64,000 nt of DNA from Vibrio europaeus (lineage in GTDB: Bacteria > Pseudomonadota > Gammaproteobacteria > Enterobacterales > Vibrionaceae). Position numbers and translations under genes: made by a program. Positions 17,826-26,690 of the stretch are shown here, in pieces (positions within the stretch are counted from its first letter, which is position 1; each line of letters begins with the position of its first letter). Location of the stretch: the NCBI RefSeq assembly GCF_001695575.1, contig NZ_LUAX01000007.1, positions 1,724,615 to 1,788,614 of the forward strand. Reading direction: 5' to 3'. The notes under the pieces are model-generated. The model saw nothing but the letters and a program-made list of their open reading frames with translations, had not been told where the DNA came from and ran no database searches.

Positions 17826-18129
17826 CACAAAATACGGAATGCAATGTTTGAATCAGGGTCTCGACTCGTGGATCAGACAATGAGTAGAAAACCTGCTGAG
17901 ACTCTTTACGCGCTTTGATTAAATTGTGTTTTCTCAACACAGTTAGATGCTGGGAAAACGCAGACTGACTAAGAGAAGAGCTCGACTGTAGCGCCCCGAC
18001 ACCCACCTCTCCCTGAGTGAGTTGGCACAACACCATCAACCTTTCTGGATGAGCCATCACTTTGAGTAATTCGGAAGCTTCTACCGCATTGTTCTGCATC
18101 TCTTTTAAATCATAGGATTCAACGACCAT
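17818..18129 (-). CDS. ArsR/SmtB regulator, probable persulfide sensor (BigR/SqrR/HlyU subgroup)
   Basis: 103 residues with a winged-helix domain; recognition helix around SQSAFSQHLTVLRKH. Two cysteines, Cys35 (LMVLCQL) and Cys101 (third from the C-terminus), sit where SqrR, BigR and HlyU carry the pair that forms a polysulfide bridge. No ArsR metal-binding cysteine box is present. SD GGAG precedes the ATG. It heads the pump operon and is divergent from DUF2892-CoA-disulfide reductase genes, both sulfane-sulfur themes. Expected to repress both sides until persulfides rise. Confidence 0.82.
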   Translation of the reverse strand: MVVESYDLKEMQNNAVEASELLKVMAHPERLMVLCQLTQGEVGVGALQSSSSLSQSAFSQHLTVLRKHNLIKARKESQQVFYSLSDPRVETLIQTLHSVFCGE

Positions 18130-18181
18130 ACAATCACTCCAAGGACCTAAACTATATTAGATGATACTTATAAACATACTT

Positions 18182-18245
18182 TAGTCAATGCTAATTTAGA
18201 TTTTTAATATTTAGATATATTAACATTAGACATTGCTAATTTATA
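18182..18245. promoter_or_regulatory. Paired direct repeats, candidate ArsR-type operators
   Basis: TAGTCAATGCTAATTTAGA (18182-18200) and TAGACATTGCTAATTTATA (18227-18245) agree at 16 of 19 positions and lie 45 bp apart in the divergent promoter region. They are the natural candidates for binding by the adjacent regulator. Confidence 0.6.
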
Positions 18246-18293
18246 GCTTTATAGTAAATCCCAACAATGCATGAATGAAACGGATACTTTGTT

Positions 18294-18479
18294 ATGACAC
18301 TAGAAAATGCAATTCGAGTCCTAGCTGGTGGAATGGTCATTTTATCAGTCGGCCTGACAATGACAGTCAGTTCAAACTTTGTTTGGCTGACACTTTTCGT
18401 CGGAGCAAATTTGATTCAGAGTGCGTTCACAGGATTCTGCCCTGCCGTTGTTGTACTAAAGAAGCTTGGATTTAAGTAA
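18294..18479 (+). CDS. DUF2892 (YgaP-like) small membrane protein
   Basis: 61 residues with two hydrophobic helices (about 8-28 and 30-55) and a conserved Cys in TGFCPAVVVL. The family is the membrane part of the E. coli rhodanese YgaP, so a role next to sulfane sulfur transfer is likely. It is 11 bp before the CoA-disulfide reductase gene, in one operon. An overlapping out-of-frame ORF at 18275 was discarded. Confidence 0.88.
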   Translation: MTLENAIRVLAGGMVILSVGLTMTVSSNFVWLTLFVGANLIQSAFTGFCPAVVVLKKLGFK

Positions 18480-18490
18480 CAGAGGTTGAT

Positions 18491-20194
18491 ATGACTAAGA
18501 TTTTAATTGTTGGTGGTGTAGCTGGTGGGGCTTCCGCTGCTGCTCGTGCACGCCGTTTAAGTGAAGATGCCGAAATTATCATGTTTGAACGAGGTCCATT
18601 CGTTTCGTTCGCAAATTGTGGCCTTCCTTACCATATTGGGGGTGACATCCAAGAGCGAAGCAAATTACTTCTGCAAACTCCTGAAAGCTTCTTAGCGCGT
18701 TTTAATGTCGACGTGCGTGTGATGAATGAAGTGGTCTCTATTGAGCGCAGCAGTAAAACGATTACAGTACGAAATTTAATCGACAACAGCGAGTATACCG
18801 AAAGCTACGACTTTATATTGCTTAGCCCAGGTGCTGGCCCTGTCGTTCCGCCAATTCCGGGTATCGATAACCCACTCACTCATTCGCTGCGTAACATTCC
18901 CGATATGGATCGCATCATTCATACTATCCAAATGAACAAGCCAGAACATGCAACCGTGGTTGGCGGAGGCTTTATTGGCCTTGAAATGATGGAAGCTTTT
19001 CATCAGTTGGGAATCAAAACCACCTTAATCGAAATGGCTGATCAAGTGATGACGCCTGTCGATCGCGAAATGGCAGGCTTTGCCCATGCTGAAATTAGGC
19101 AAAAAGGCATCGACTTGAAACTAGGGGTTGCCCTTGAAGCGGTTGAGTTCATTGCGAACGAACATATCGCCTCACTTGAGTCAGGGGAGGATTCGGAACA
19201 TCAGCACATCGAAGGCGAGCTAAACCTAACACTAAACAATGGTGAAACCTTAACCACAGATATTTTGATCATGGCAATTGGTGTACGCCCGGAAATCAAG
19301 CTAGCTCAAGAAGCAGGACTTCAAATTGGGGAGCTAGGTGGTATCTACACCAATGAGATGATGCAAACTAGCGATACAAGTATTTACGCGGTTGGTGACG
19401 CCGTCGAAGAGAAAGACTTTGTCACTGGTTCACAAACTTTAGTACCGCTTGCTGGCCCAGCCAACCGCCAAGGTCGTATGGCCGCCGACAACATGCTGGG
19501 ACGCCAAGAAACCTATCAAGGTACACAAGGCACTGCTATCTGTAAGATCTTTGATCTCGCAGTGGCAGCTACGGGGAAAAACGAGAAGCAACTTAAACGT
19601 GAAGGCATTGACTACGAAAAAGTCTACGTTCACACAGCAAGTCATGCGAGCTACTACCCTGGCGCTGAAATTGTATCGTTCAAGATGTTGTTCGACCCAC
19701 AAAATGGTAAGATCTTTGGTGCGCAAGCAGTGGGGAAAGATGGTGTTGATAAGCGCATTGATGTTATGGCGGTTGCACAGCGTGCAGGTATGACAGTAGA
19801 TCAGCTTCAACACCTTGAACTCACCTATGCGCCACCTTACGGCAGTGCTAAAGATGTTATTAACCAAGCTGCATTTGTCGCCACAAACATCATCCAAGGT
19901 GACTCTACCCCGATACATTTTGATCAAATAGATTTACTTAGCGAAAACCAAGTGTTACTTGATGTTCGCAATCCCGGCGAACTAGAGAATGTTGGATTTA
20001 TCGAAGGCGCAATTAACATTCCTGTCGATCAACTACGTCAGCGTATCGGTGAGTTACCAAAAGACAAAGAAATCGTCATTTATTGCCAAGTAGGGTTACG
20101 TGGTAACGTTGCTTACCGTCAATTGGTGAATAATGGGTACAAAGCGCGAAATCTCATTGGCGGTTACCGCACCTACAGATTTGCTCAAGCCTAG
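18491..20194 (+). CDS. CoA-disulfide reductase with C-terminal rhodanese domain
   Basis: 567 residues, FAD- and NAD(P)H-dependent. N-terminal flavin fold (GGVAGGASAAAR), the single redox Cys43 in SFANCGLPY, a second dinucleotide site (VVGGGFIGLEM) and a dimerisation domain. A rhodanese domain follows from about residue 480 with active Cys532 in YCQVGLRG. Fusions of this kind (CoADR-Rhd) reduce CoA-disulfide, CoA-persulfide or polysulfide. Together with the DUF2892 protein and the two-Cys repressor this is a persulfide detoxification unit. SD AGAGG lies before the ATG. Confidence 0.93.
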   Translation: MTKILIVGGVAGGASAAARARRLSEDAEIIMFERGPFVSFANCGLPYHIGGDIQERSKLLLQTPESFLARFNVDVRVMNEVVSIERSSKTITVRNLIDNSEYTESYDFILLSPGAGPVVPPIPGIDNPLTHSLRNIPDMDRIIHTIQMNKPEHATVVGGGFIGLEMMEAFHQLGIKTTLIEMADQVMTPVDREMAGFAHAEIRQKGIDLKLGVALEAVEFIANEHIASLESGEDSEHQHIEGELNLTLNNGETLTTDILIMAIGVRPEIKLAQEAGLQIGELGGIYTNEMMQTSDTSIYAVGDAVEEKDFVTGSQTLVPLAGPANRQGRMAADNMLGRQETYQGTQGTAICKIFDLAVAATGKNEKQLKREGIDYEKVYVHTASHASYYPGAEIVSFKMLFDPQNGKIFGAQAVGKDGVDKRIDVMAVAQRAGMTVDQLQHLELTYAPPYGSAKDVINQAAFVATNIIQGDSTPIHFDQIDLLSENQVLLDVRNPGELENVGFIEGAINIPVDQLRQRIGELPKDKEIVIYCQVGLRGNVAYRQLVNNGYKARNLIGGYRTYRFAQA

Positions 20195-20226
20195 CCATCA
20201 CTTGCAGACATCTAATTAAATCGAAT

Positions 20227-20255
20227 TTGGGGAGCTTCGCTCCCCTTTTGTTTTT
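20227..20255 (+). terminator. Terminator of the CoA-disulfide reductase operon
   Basis: GGGGAGC TTC GCTCCCC stem followed by TTTTGTTTTT. Confidence 0.92.
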
Positions 20256-20381
20256 GCTGCAAGCGAGATCACTACTACCTTGGTCTAGTCATGGATTTAA
20301 ATTGATCCAGATCATTTTACCCTGATTTTAGTAAGGTTATGTTGTTATTGTGTTAACGGAGAATTAACAAGGAAGTATCAA

Positions 20382-20564
20382 ATGGAATTAAAAAAAGACC
20401 CTCGCTGCTACACTGACGTTTGCATTAACGGCAAATGGTTTCATCACGACCACTGTACAACAAGTGCTTACATGCTGAAAGGTGGCGCTTCATGTGCGGT
20501 TGAGTTAGAAAGAATGCCAGAAACCGAGTCTGAACTGATAGAGCTGATCTCTTCACAGTTTTAA
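20382..20564 (+). CDS. Small hypothetical protein, 60 aa, Cys/His rich
   Basis: SD AAGGAAG lies 7 bp before the ATG, strongly supporting expression. The first 40 residues hold four Cys and three His (CYTDVC, WFHHDHC, ASC), which could bind a metal; the C-terminal 20 residues are acidic and helical. No family recognised. Monocistronic, between two unrelated genes. Not a ribosomal or zinc-ribbon protein that I can name. Confidence 0.7.
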   Translation: MELKKDPRCYTDVCINGKWFHHDHCTTSAYMLKGGASCAVELERMPETESELIELISSQF

Positions 20565-20706
20565 GTTCGTAACCCAAACGTTATCGCTGCCCCTTTGTTA
20601 CAACCCAACTTTAAGCCGATAACTGTTATAAGACTGTCATCAAATCAACATCCTAACTAAATATATCCTTCATAGAATTCTCTAACTTTTTCATGGAGGA
20701 TATATT

Positions 20707-22476
20707 TTGTTAACTCGCTCTCTATCAACCACTTCACTCGCTATCAGCGCAATTATTGTCAGCGGTTGTGCAACTCAACAACCCAACGATGTTTCTGTTC
20801 AATGCTCACCTACGCAATCTGTCGAAAGTTCCGAAGGCTCTTTGTCTGGCTTAACCCTTGTTGGGTCTTATGTGTCTAATAGTCCGTTTGATTCGTCGGC
20901 CGCTGAGATCGTCACCTTTGATAGTTGTACCGATCAACTGTTTGTCGTTAATGCTCAGTCTAAACGTGTGGACGTACTTGCACTCAATGGAAACAACCAG
21001 CCTTCTCTAAAGACTGAACTTGATTTGAATGTCGCCGCTTCTCATGCCAACATTCGCATTGGCGCTGCGAATAGCGTGGCGGTCTATGAAGGGTTACTTG
21101 CAGTTGCGATAGAAAACGCAGTTAAGCAAGAAAATGGTCTTGTGGCTTTGTATCGAGCTGACAGTCTTGAGCTCATCACCACATTTGAAACTGGCGCACT
21201 ACCCGACATGGTTGCTTTTTCTAAAAACGGCCAATACATCGCGACCGCTAATGAAGGTGAGCCAAACTCCGATTATTCGACTGACCCAGAAGGGAGTATC
21301 ACGCTTATAGATCTAAGCCAAGGGCTTGGTGAAGCTAAATCGTTCCAGATTGGCTTTGGAGACTTCAATCAAGGTCAATCTCGTCATCATGAACTTGATA
21401 GTGACGTGAGGATATCCGCCCCTAACGCTAGCGTTGCGCAAGATCTTGAACCAGAGTATCTAAGCTTTTCTGATGATGGTTATCTATACGTGGCTCTACA
21501 AGAAAACAACGCACTCGCCAAAATTGATCTCAGCACCAAACGAATCGAGCGCATCAAAGGCCTAGGTGAAAAACATTGGGCAGACTATCAACTCGATGCG
21601 TCTAACAAAGATAAAATCATAGGAAATTTTCAGTCCTATCCGATGCTTACCGGGTTGTATATGCCTGATTCGATAGACAGCTATCAGGTTGATGGTAAAA
21701 CTTACGTGATCAGCGCTAACGAGGGAGATGGACGGGAATACGGTTTTAAAACGACTCAGAAAGCTTGTGAGAACCAGGGTTACAACTGGGACGGAGATGA
21801 CTATTCCGGCAGCGACAAATATAGCTCCGAGGTGGACTTTTGTATCGCCTACTCTGATGAAATCAGAGGTGCCAAGCTGAAAGTGCCGTCATCCCACCCA
21901 TTGTCAGCTGCGCTGAAAGACAAAAAACAGATCGGCAGATTAAAAGTGATTAAACCAGAGGGTCAGCTGAGTGATGATTCGCACATACAGTCTTTTGGCA
22001 CTCGCTCTTTTTCTATCTGGGATGAAAATGGTCAGCTTGTGTTTGACAGCGGCGATCAGTTTGCCGATGTCGTCTATGCCACTCAGCCTGAGCATTTAAA
22101 TAGTAGTAACGACAGCAACAGCAGTGCCGATAGCCGAAGTGACGATAAAGGTGTCGAGCCCGAAGCCATTGAAGTTGCAGCGATCAATGGACGCCAAATT
22201 GCGTTTATCGGCTTGGAGCGCCAAGGCGGAATCATGGTTTATGACGTGACCAATCCACGTTCACCGATGTTTCTTCATTACAAGAACAACCGTGATTTTT
22301 CAAAACCTGTCTGTACTGAAATCGATGACGGCGATTGTGTCAATGGAAACTACAACCCTGAGGCTGGTGATTTAGGGCCAGAATCAATTCATTACTTCAC
22401 TCGTAAGGGTCAGCATTTACTCGCTGTGGGCAACGAGGTTAGTGGCACGACTACCACTTATCGACTTGAATTTTAA
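20707..22476 (+). CDS. Choice-of-anchor I family lipoprotein (beta-propeller, alkaline-phosphatase-like)
   Basis: 589 residues starting at TTG, chosen because GGAGGA lies six bases upstream and the reading gives a lipoprotein signal (IIVSGC, Cys21). The repeated beta-propeller blades and motifs such as GALPDMVAFSKNG, ATANEGEPN and ISANEGDGREYGF match the choice-of-anchor I domain, often annotated as alkaline phosphatase. A Ser/Asn/Asp-rich insertion (about 463-480) and acidic Asp patches suggest calcium binding. Likely on the outer membrane surface. Enzymatic activity is not demonstrated by sequence alone. Confidence 0.8.
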   Translation: MLTRSLSTTSLAISAIIVSGCATQQPNDVSVQCSPTQSVESSEGSLSGLTLVGSYVSNSPFDSSAAEIVTFDSCTDQLFVVNAQSKRVDVLALNGNNQPSLKTELDLNVAASHANIRIGAANSVAVYEGLLAVAIENAVKQENGLVALYRADSLELITTFETGALPDMVAFSKNGQYIATANEGEPNSDYSTDPEGSITLIDLSQGLGEAKSFQIGFGDFNQGQSRHHELDSDVRISAPNASVAQDLEPEYLSFSDDGYLYVALQENNALAKIDLSTKRIERIKGLGEKHWADYQLDASNKDKIIGNFQSYPMLTGLYMPDSIDSYQVDGKTYVISANEGDGREYGFKTTQKACENQGYNWDGDDYSGSDKYSSEVDFCIAYSDEIRGAKLKVPSSHPLSAALKDKKQIGRLKVIKPEGQLSDDSHIQSFGTRSFSIWDENGQLVFDSGDQFADVVYATQPEHLNSSNDSNSSADSRSDDKGVEPEAIEVAAINGRQIAFIGLERQGGIMVYDVTNPRSPMFLHYKNNRDFSKPVCTEIDDGDCVNGNYNPEAGDLGPESIHYFTRKGQHLLAVGNEVSGTTTTYRLEF

Positions 22477-22507
22477 TTAGGGTCATAGTCACCAACAGAT
22501 AAAGAAT

Positions 22508-22537
22508 CAAAGCCATCGAGGTTATCGATGGCTTTGA
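22508..22537. terminator. Terminator between convergent genes
   Basis: CAAAGCCATCGA / TCGATGGCTTTG stem. The T-tract is weak on both sides, so efficiency is uncertain. Confidence 0.6.
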
Positions 22538-22551
22538 ATTAGGTGACTGTC

Positions 22552-23031
22552 TCAGTGAAACAATTCACTACTAAACCTCATCATTCTACTTTCACCCATT
22601 AATCTTTGGAAAGACTCTTGGTCAAGCTTAATCAAGGTCTCGTGGTCTCCGGCCTCAAGGTAGACATAGTTTTGCCGCGTTAACACTTCATCGAACGTCA
22701 TCGAGATATGATATGCGCTTCCAACCGGAGGCACGGCACCGTTCTCACAGTCTTCAAACATCTCGTAAAGTTGTTTCTCTTTAACAAGATGAAAACTCGC
22801 GTTCAGCTCCTCATTAAGCCTTGAAAGGCTAATCTTATTTTTGGCAGGCAACACAGCCATCATATGATGTCCATCATGATCCTCTAACACGATGCCCTTA
22901 GCTAAAGAAACTAAAGGGATCCCGGCCGCCACACCACTTTGCAGTGAGCTTTGACTGTGGCTATGTAGGACAGTTTGGAATGGTATATTATGTTCACTCA
23001 AGTAGTGGTCTAATCGGTTCGCTATGCTCAT
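22552..23031 (-). CDS. YbaK/EbsC-family aminoacyl-tRNA deacylase
   Basis: 159 residues. The N-terminal RLDHYLSEHNIPFQTVLHS, the GIPLVSLAKGIVLEDHDG strand with its lysine, and the GSAYHISMTFDE region match the YbaK/ProX editing domain, which removes wrongly attached amino acids from tRNA (Cys-tRNAPro and relatives). The central GAVPPVG, with Pro-Pro, is the usual substrate loop. Monocistronic. The preferred substrate cannot be read. Confidence 0.85.
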   Translation of the reverse strand: MSIANRLDHYLSEHNIPFQTVLHSHSQSSLQSGVAAGIPLVSLAKGIVLEDHDGHHMMAVLPAKNKISLSRLNEELNASFHLVKEKQLYEMFEDCENGAVPPVGSAYHISMTFDEVLTRQNYVYLEAGDHETLIKLDQESFQRLMGESRMMRFSSELFH

Positions 23032-23489
23032 ACTAGCCTCCGTACATCAGTTCCCTTCATAAGTATAGACGCTCAGGCTTTGGCTCTCCACGAAGGTAGT
23101 TTTCGCCATAACATCCATCCATCTGACAGATAGAAAACAATGCGTTGAGTTACCGTACGAATGCAACTTCAAACTTTTAAGTATTTGTGTTTCAAAGTTT
23201 AGACAAAATATCTAAGTAAAGTCGAATTCACTAATTTAATGCACACTAATACTCCCCCTCTAGATATATGGCCCGAATCTGTTCTGTAAATATGTAACTT
23301 ATACATCTGCCAATTATTTATTCTTTCCAAGAGAATATATATACGATTAATTTGTTAATAGATTCGCTATTTTATATTTACTTTTTATGTTGATAAGTAG
23401 ATATAGACTCACCAATGAGATCCCACACAGTTACATTTGAGTTAAATTAATTATATTTTGTTACAAAACACAGAGCTATAAATAATAAT
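23032..23489. other. 458-bp AT-rich intergenic region
   Basis: No ORF or clear hairpin. It separates the deacylase gene from the secreted-protein cluster and must contain the promoter for 23490; strongly AT-rich in its right half, suggesting H-NS silencing. Confidence 0.6.
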
Positions 23490-23735
23490 ATGAAATCAGT
23501 CAGTGGGTTATTAATTCTAGTTTGTTCATCCGCAATCTCAGGCGGCGTTGATGACGAGCGACTGCTAGAATCACTTATCAAACAAGGTATTATTTGTGAA
23601 GACCAAAGCGAAATTGAAAAGCAAGAGTCATTACAAATATATCTCTCTCAGAAATTTTCTAAAACCTCAAAGCAATCCCATAAAGAAGATCCTTCTGACG
23701 AAAAAAGTACCGACTGTATTTCAGCAAAAGAATAA
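23490..23735 (+). CDS. Small secreted protein resembling the PrtV propeptide
   Basis: 81 residues with a short signal peptide (through about SSAISG). Residues 21-58 align without gaps to the N-terminal propeptide of the PrtV protease encoded 121 bp downstream: both have an acidic start, E-x-L-x-x-Q-G, then D-x-S, E-x-Q and L. About 10 of 38 positions are identical and most others are conservative. The rest is a Lys/Ser/Glu-rich tail. I infer a relic or a free-standing propeptide that could inhibit or chaperone the protease. No strong SD is visible. Confidence 0.65.
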   Translation: MKSVSGLLILVCSSAISGGVDDERLLESLIKQGIICEDQSEIEKQESLQIYLSQKFSKTSKQSHKEDPSDEKSTDCISAKE

Positions 23736-23856
23736 CGATACTCCCGTTAGCTAATATCTCACACCAAACTTTAGGTGCTCGATTATTGGTGCTAACAGCG
23801 TCGTTGTGTCTGCTATTTGGCAGATTGTTGGCAATAAAAATTAATAAGGAAATATA

Positions 23857-26613
23857 ATGAAAATGATGAGGAAGTCACTGTTGGCATCAGCAGTGTTCAC
23901 TCTATTTAGCACAAGTGGTAACGCTCAGACTCCGATCGATCTGGGTGTCATTAATGAAGACAAAGTCATTGAAATGCTTGTTGCCCAAGGGAAACTTAAT
24001 CCCGATGCTTCCATCGAAGAGCGTCAAATAGCGCTAGATAAGTTTATCGATGGAAAACTGAACCGAGGATTTAAGGGCGATGCGCAGTTTGGTAAGAAAG
24101 CGTTGGAGCAACGTGCCAAAATCCTTAAATCAATTGAGTTTGATAAAGGCTTGCGAAGAGCTCACGTCTTTTCGTTCGATGCTAACAACAAAAGAACGGA
24201 CAAAGTTTTAGCCGTATTGGTGGACTTTCCAGATTTACCTTGGGATGAAAATAGGCTTACCAAAGAGCATACAGAAATGCTCTATGACCGATACGAACCA
24301 AGCCACTATCAAGAGCTTCTGTTCTCTGATAGCGGCTATACTGGGCCAAATGGTGAGAACTTCATTTCGATGCGCCAGTATTACGAACAAGAATCTGGTG
24401 ATAGCTACAGTGTTTCTGGTCAAGCCGCTGGTTGGTATCGAGCCAAAAATAATGCCTCGTTTTATGGAGGTAACTCCCCTACTACAGACAATGACCAAAA
24501 TGCACAGGAGTTGGTTCGTGAAGCACTTAACCAACTTGCGAATGACCCAACCATTAACCTAGCCGACTATGACATTGAAGATCGCTATGACTACGACGGT
24601 GATGGCAACTTCCGCGAACCCGATGGTGTAATCGATCATTTGATGGTTTTCCATGCTTCAGTGGGTGAAGAAGCTGGTGGTGGTGTACTCGGAGCCGATG
24701 CTATATGGTCTCACCGATACAATCTAGGTAAGTATCACGTCTTGTCTGGTACTTCTAGCACCGTACCTGGTCGATTCAACGGACAATACGCTGCATTTGA
24801 CTATACGATTCAGCCTATCGATGCTGCTGCTGGTGTTTGTGCACATGAGTACGGGCACGACTTGGGATTACCAGATGAGTACGACACTCAATACACAGGT
24901 AAAGGAGAGCCTGTTTCGTATTGGTCTATCATGTCTTCAGGCAGCTGGGCAGGTAAAATTGGCGGCACACAACCAACCGCATTCAGCTCTTGGGCTAAAC
25001 AGTTCCTTCAGGCTTCTATTGGCGGTCGCTGGGTCGCCAATGACGTGGTTACTCTAAGTGATCTCGATGGTAAGCCACTTGAAATCAAGTTGCATCAAAC
25101 AATTGACAACGACAAACCCAACATGGTTCGCGTTGACCTGCCTCTTAAACGTACTGCAGGACTAGCACCTTTTGAAGGTAAATTCGGCTTCCATAGCGGT
25201 AAAGGTGACGATCTGAAAAACAGCATGGAACGAAAAGTAACGTTGCCGGCTGCCTCCAAAATCACGCTAACTTTTAAAGCTTGGTATCAGATTGAAAAAG
25301 ACTATGACTTTGCCCGTGTACTTATCAACGGCCAACCGATTGCAGGCAATATCACAACAAATGAAGATCCTAACAGCACAGGTTTAGTTCCTGCTATCGC
25401 AGGCGACTCGAAAGGCTGGGTTGACGCTGAATTCGATCTCACACAATGGGCCGGACAACAGGTTAACCTTGGTTTCGACTACGTAACGGATGGCGGTCTG
25501 GCGATGGAAGGTCTTCATGTAGACAACATTGCTTTAGATGTTGATGGTACAATTTCTTCTCTCGACAACGCAGAATCACAATCTACTTTCGCCCTTACTG
25601 GATACCGTTTAAATGATGGCTTCAATGAAGCCCCACACTACTATCTACTTCAGTGGCGTAGCCATGCGGACGTGGATGAAGGGCTCAAGAACATCAAACG
25701 TTTCGGCCAGATGATGTCTTTCGAGCCAGGACTGATCGTTTGGTACGTTGATGAGTCGATGACAGACAATGCGGTAGGTAAACACCCGGGTGAAGGCTGG
25801 CTTGGCGTTGTCGATGCTGACCAAAATGCAATGGTTTGGGATAAGTCAGGTACAGCAGCGCAGACCCGCTATCAAGTTCGCGACGCAGCATTCTCACTTC
25901 AAGACCAAGCCACTATGCGACTTGTAAATGCTGATGGGGATGTACTGGAAGATGTCAGCCTAATTGCCAATAGTTCATTTTCGGATGACCAAGATTATTC
26001 CAACCCAGGGGCACCTGATTCAGGTCGTTTGCTGACTGAATTTGGTGTAGCCATTGAAGTTATCGCGCAAGATCCTTCAAACAAATACGGTGTGATTAAA
26101 CTTTCAAAAGTTCAGCAACCCAATCTACCGCCTGTTTCTAGCTTTGAGCTTACAGTAAACGGTCTTGATATTGCTGCAATGAACTCTAGTGTTGACTCGG
26201 ATGGTGAGATATCTGCTTACCTATGGGAGTTTGGTAACGGTGAAACCAGCACGGACGCCTCCCCTAAATGGAAGTATTCAGACTCTGGCTCTTACACTGT
26301 ATCGCTTACTGTTACTGACAACCAAGGTGCCAGCCATACAAGTAGTCAAACAGTAGAAGTTGTTGCTCCAAATATGTTACCTGTTGCCAACGCGAAGTAC
26401 ATTCACCTTGGACGTTGGGTAACTATGTGGTCAACAAGCCACGACCCTGATGGCCGTATCGTTGACACTGAGTGGGTTCTTCCAAACGGTAAAGTCAAAC
26501 GTGGACGTATTTTTACTAAGATTTTTCCGAGCTATGGAAAACATGAAGTGAAAATGACCGTTATGGATGACAGCGGAAGCAAAACCACAAAAACCATTGT
26601 CGTCGATCTTTAA
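23857..26613 (+). CDS. prtV: PrtV, M6-family secreted metalloprotease with PKD domains
   Basis: 918 residues, the same length as V. cholerae PrtV. Signal peptide to about residue 23, propeptide to about 105, then the M6 catalytic domain with zinc motif HEYGHDLGLPDE (His330, Glu331, His334), followed by immune-inhibitor-A-type domains and two PKD domains from about residue 755. PrtV degrades host matrix and plasma proteins and protects against grazers. SD AAGGAAA precedes the ATG. Ca-binding Asp runs (YDYDGDGN) are present. The preceding small gene looks related to its propeptide. A strong terminator follows. Confidence 0.96.
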   Translation: MKMMRKSLLASAVFTLFSTSGNAQTPIDLGVINEDKVIEMLVAQGKLNPDASIEERQIALDKFIDGKLNRGFKGDAQFGKKALEQRAKILKSIEFDKGLRRAHVFSFDANNKRTDKVLAVLVDFPDLPWDENRLTKEHTEMLYDRYEPSHYQELLFSDSGYTGPNGENFISMRQYYEQESGDSYSVSGQAAGWYRAKNNASFYGGNSPTTDNDQNAQELVREALNQLANDPTINLADYDIEDRYDYDGDGNFREPDGVIDHLMVFHASVGEEAGGGVLGADAIWSHRYNLGKYHVLSGTSSTVPGRFNGQYAAFDYTIQPIDAAAGVCAHEYGHDLGLPDEYDTQYTGKGEPVSYWSIMSSGSWAGKIGGTQPTAFSSWAKQFLQASIGGRWVANDVVTLSDLDGKPLEIKLHQTIDNDKPNMVRVDLPLKRTAGLAPFEGKFGFHSGKGDDLKNSMERKVTLPAASKITLTFKAWYQIEKDYDFARVLINGQPIAGNITTNEDPNSTGLVPAIAGDSKGWVDAEFDLTQWAGQQVNLGFDYVTDGGLAMEGLHVDNIALDVDGTISSLDNAESQSTFALTGYRLNDGFNEAPHYYLLQWRSHADVDEGLKNIKRFGQMMSFEPGLIVWYVDESMTDNAVGKHPGEGWLGVVDADQNAMVWDKSGTAAQTRYQVRDAAFSLQDQATMRLVNADGDVLEDVSLIANSSFSDDQDYSNPGAPDSGRLLTEFGVAIEVIAQDPSNKYGVIKLSKVQQPNLPPVSSFELTVNGLDIAAMNSSVDSDGEISAYLWEFGNGETSTDASPKWKYSDSGSYTVSLTVTDNQGASHTSSQTVEVVAPNMLPVANAKYIHLGRWVTMWSTSHDPDGRIVDTEWVLPNGKVKRGRIFTKIFPSYGKHEVKMTVMDDSGSKTTKTIVVDL

Positions 26614-26659
26614 TAACCGACTTGTTTCTCCCTATTCCCATACTTCCATGTGAAGTTTT

Positions 26660-26690
26660 GCGCGGCTCTCAAGAGCCGCGCTTTTTTTCT
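26660..26690 (+). terminator. Terminator of prtV
   Basis: GCGCGGCTCT / AGAGCCGCGC stem followed by TTTTTTTCTT on the plus strand. The convergent aerolysin gene ends at its edge; in that direction the T-tract is poor. Confidence 0.92.

Noticed and set aside
19439..19927. 162-aa minus-strand ORF
   Set aside because: Lies inside the CoA-disulfide reductase gene, which carries all catalytic motifs; a codon-bias shadow.
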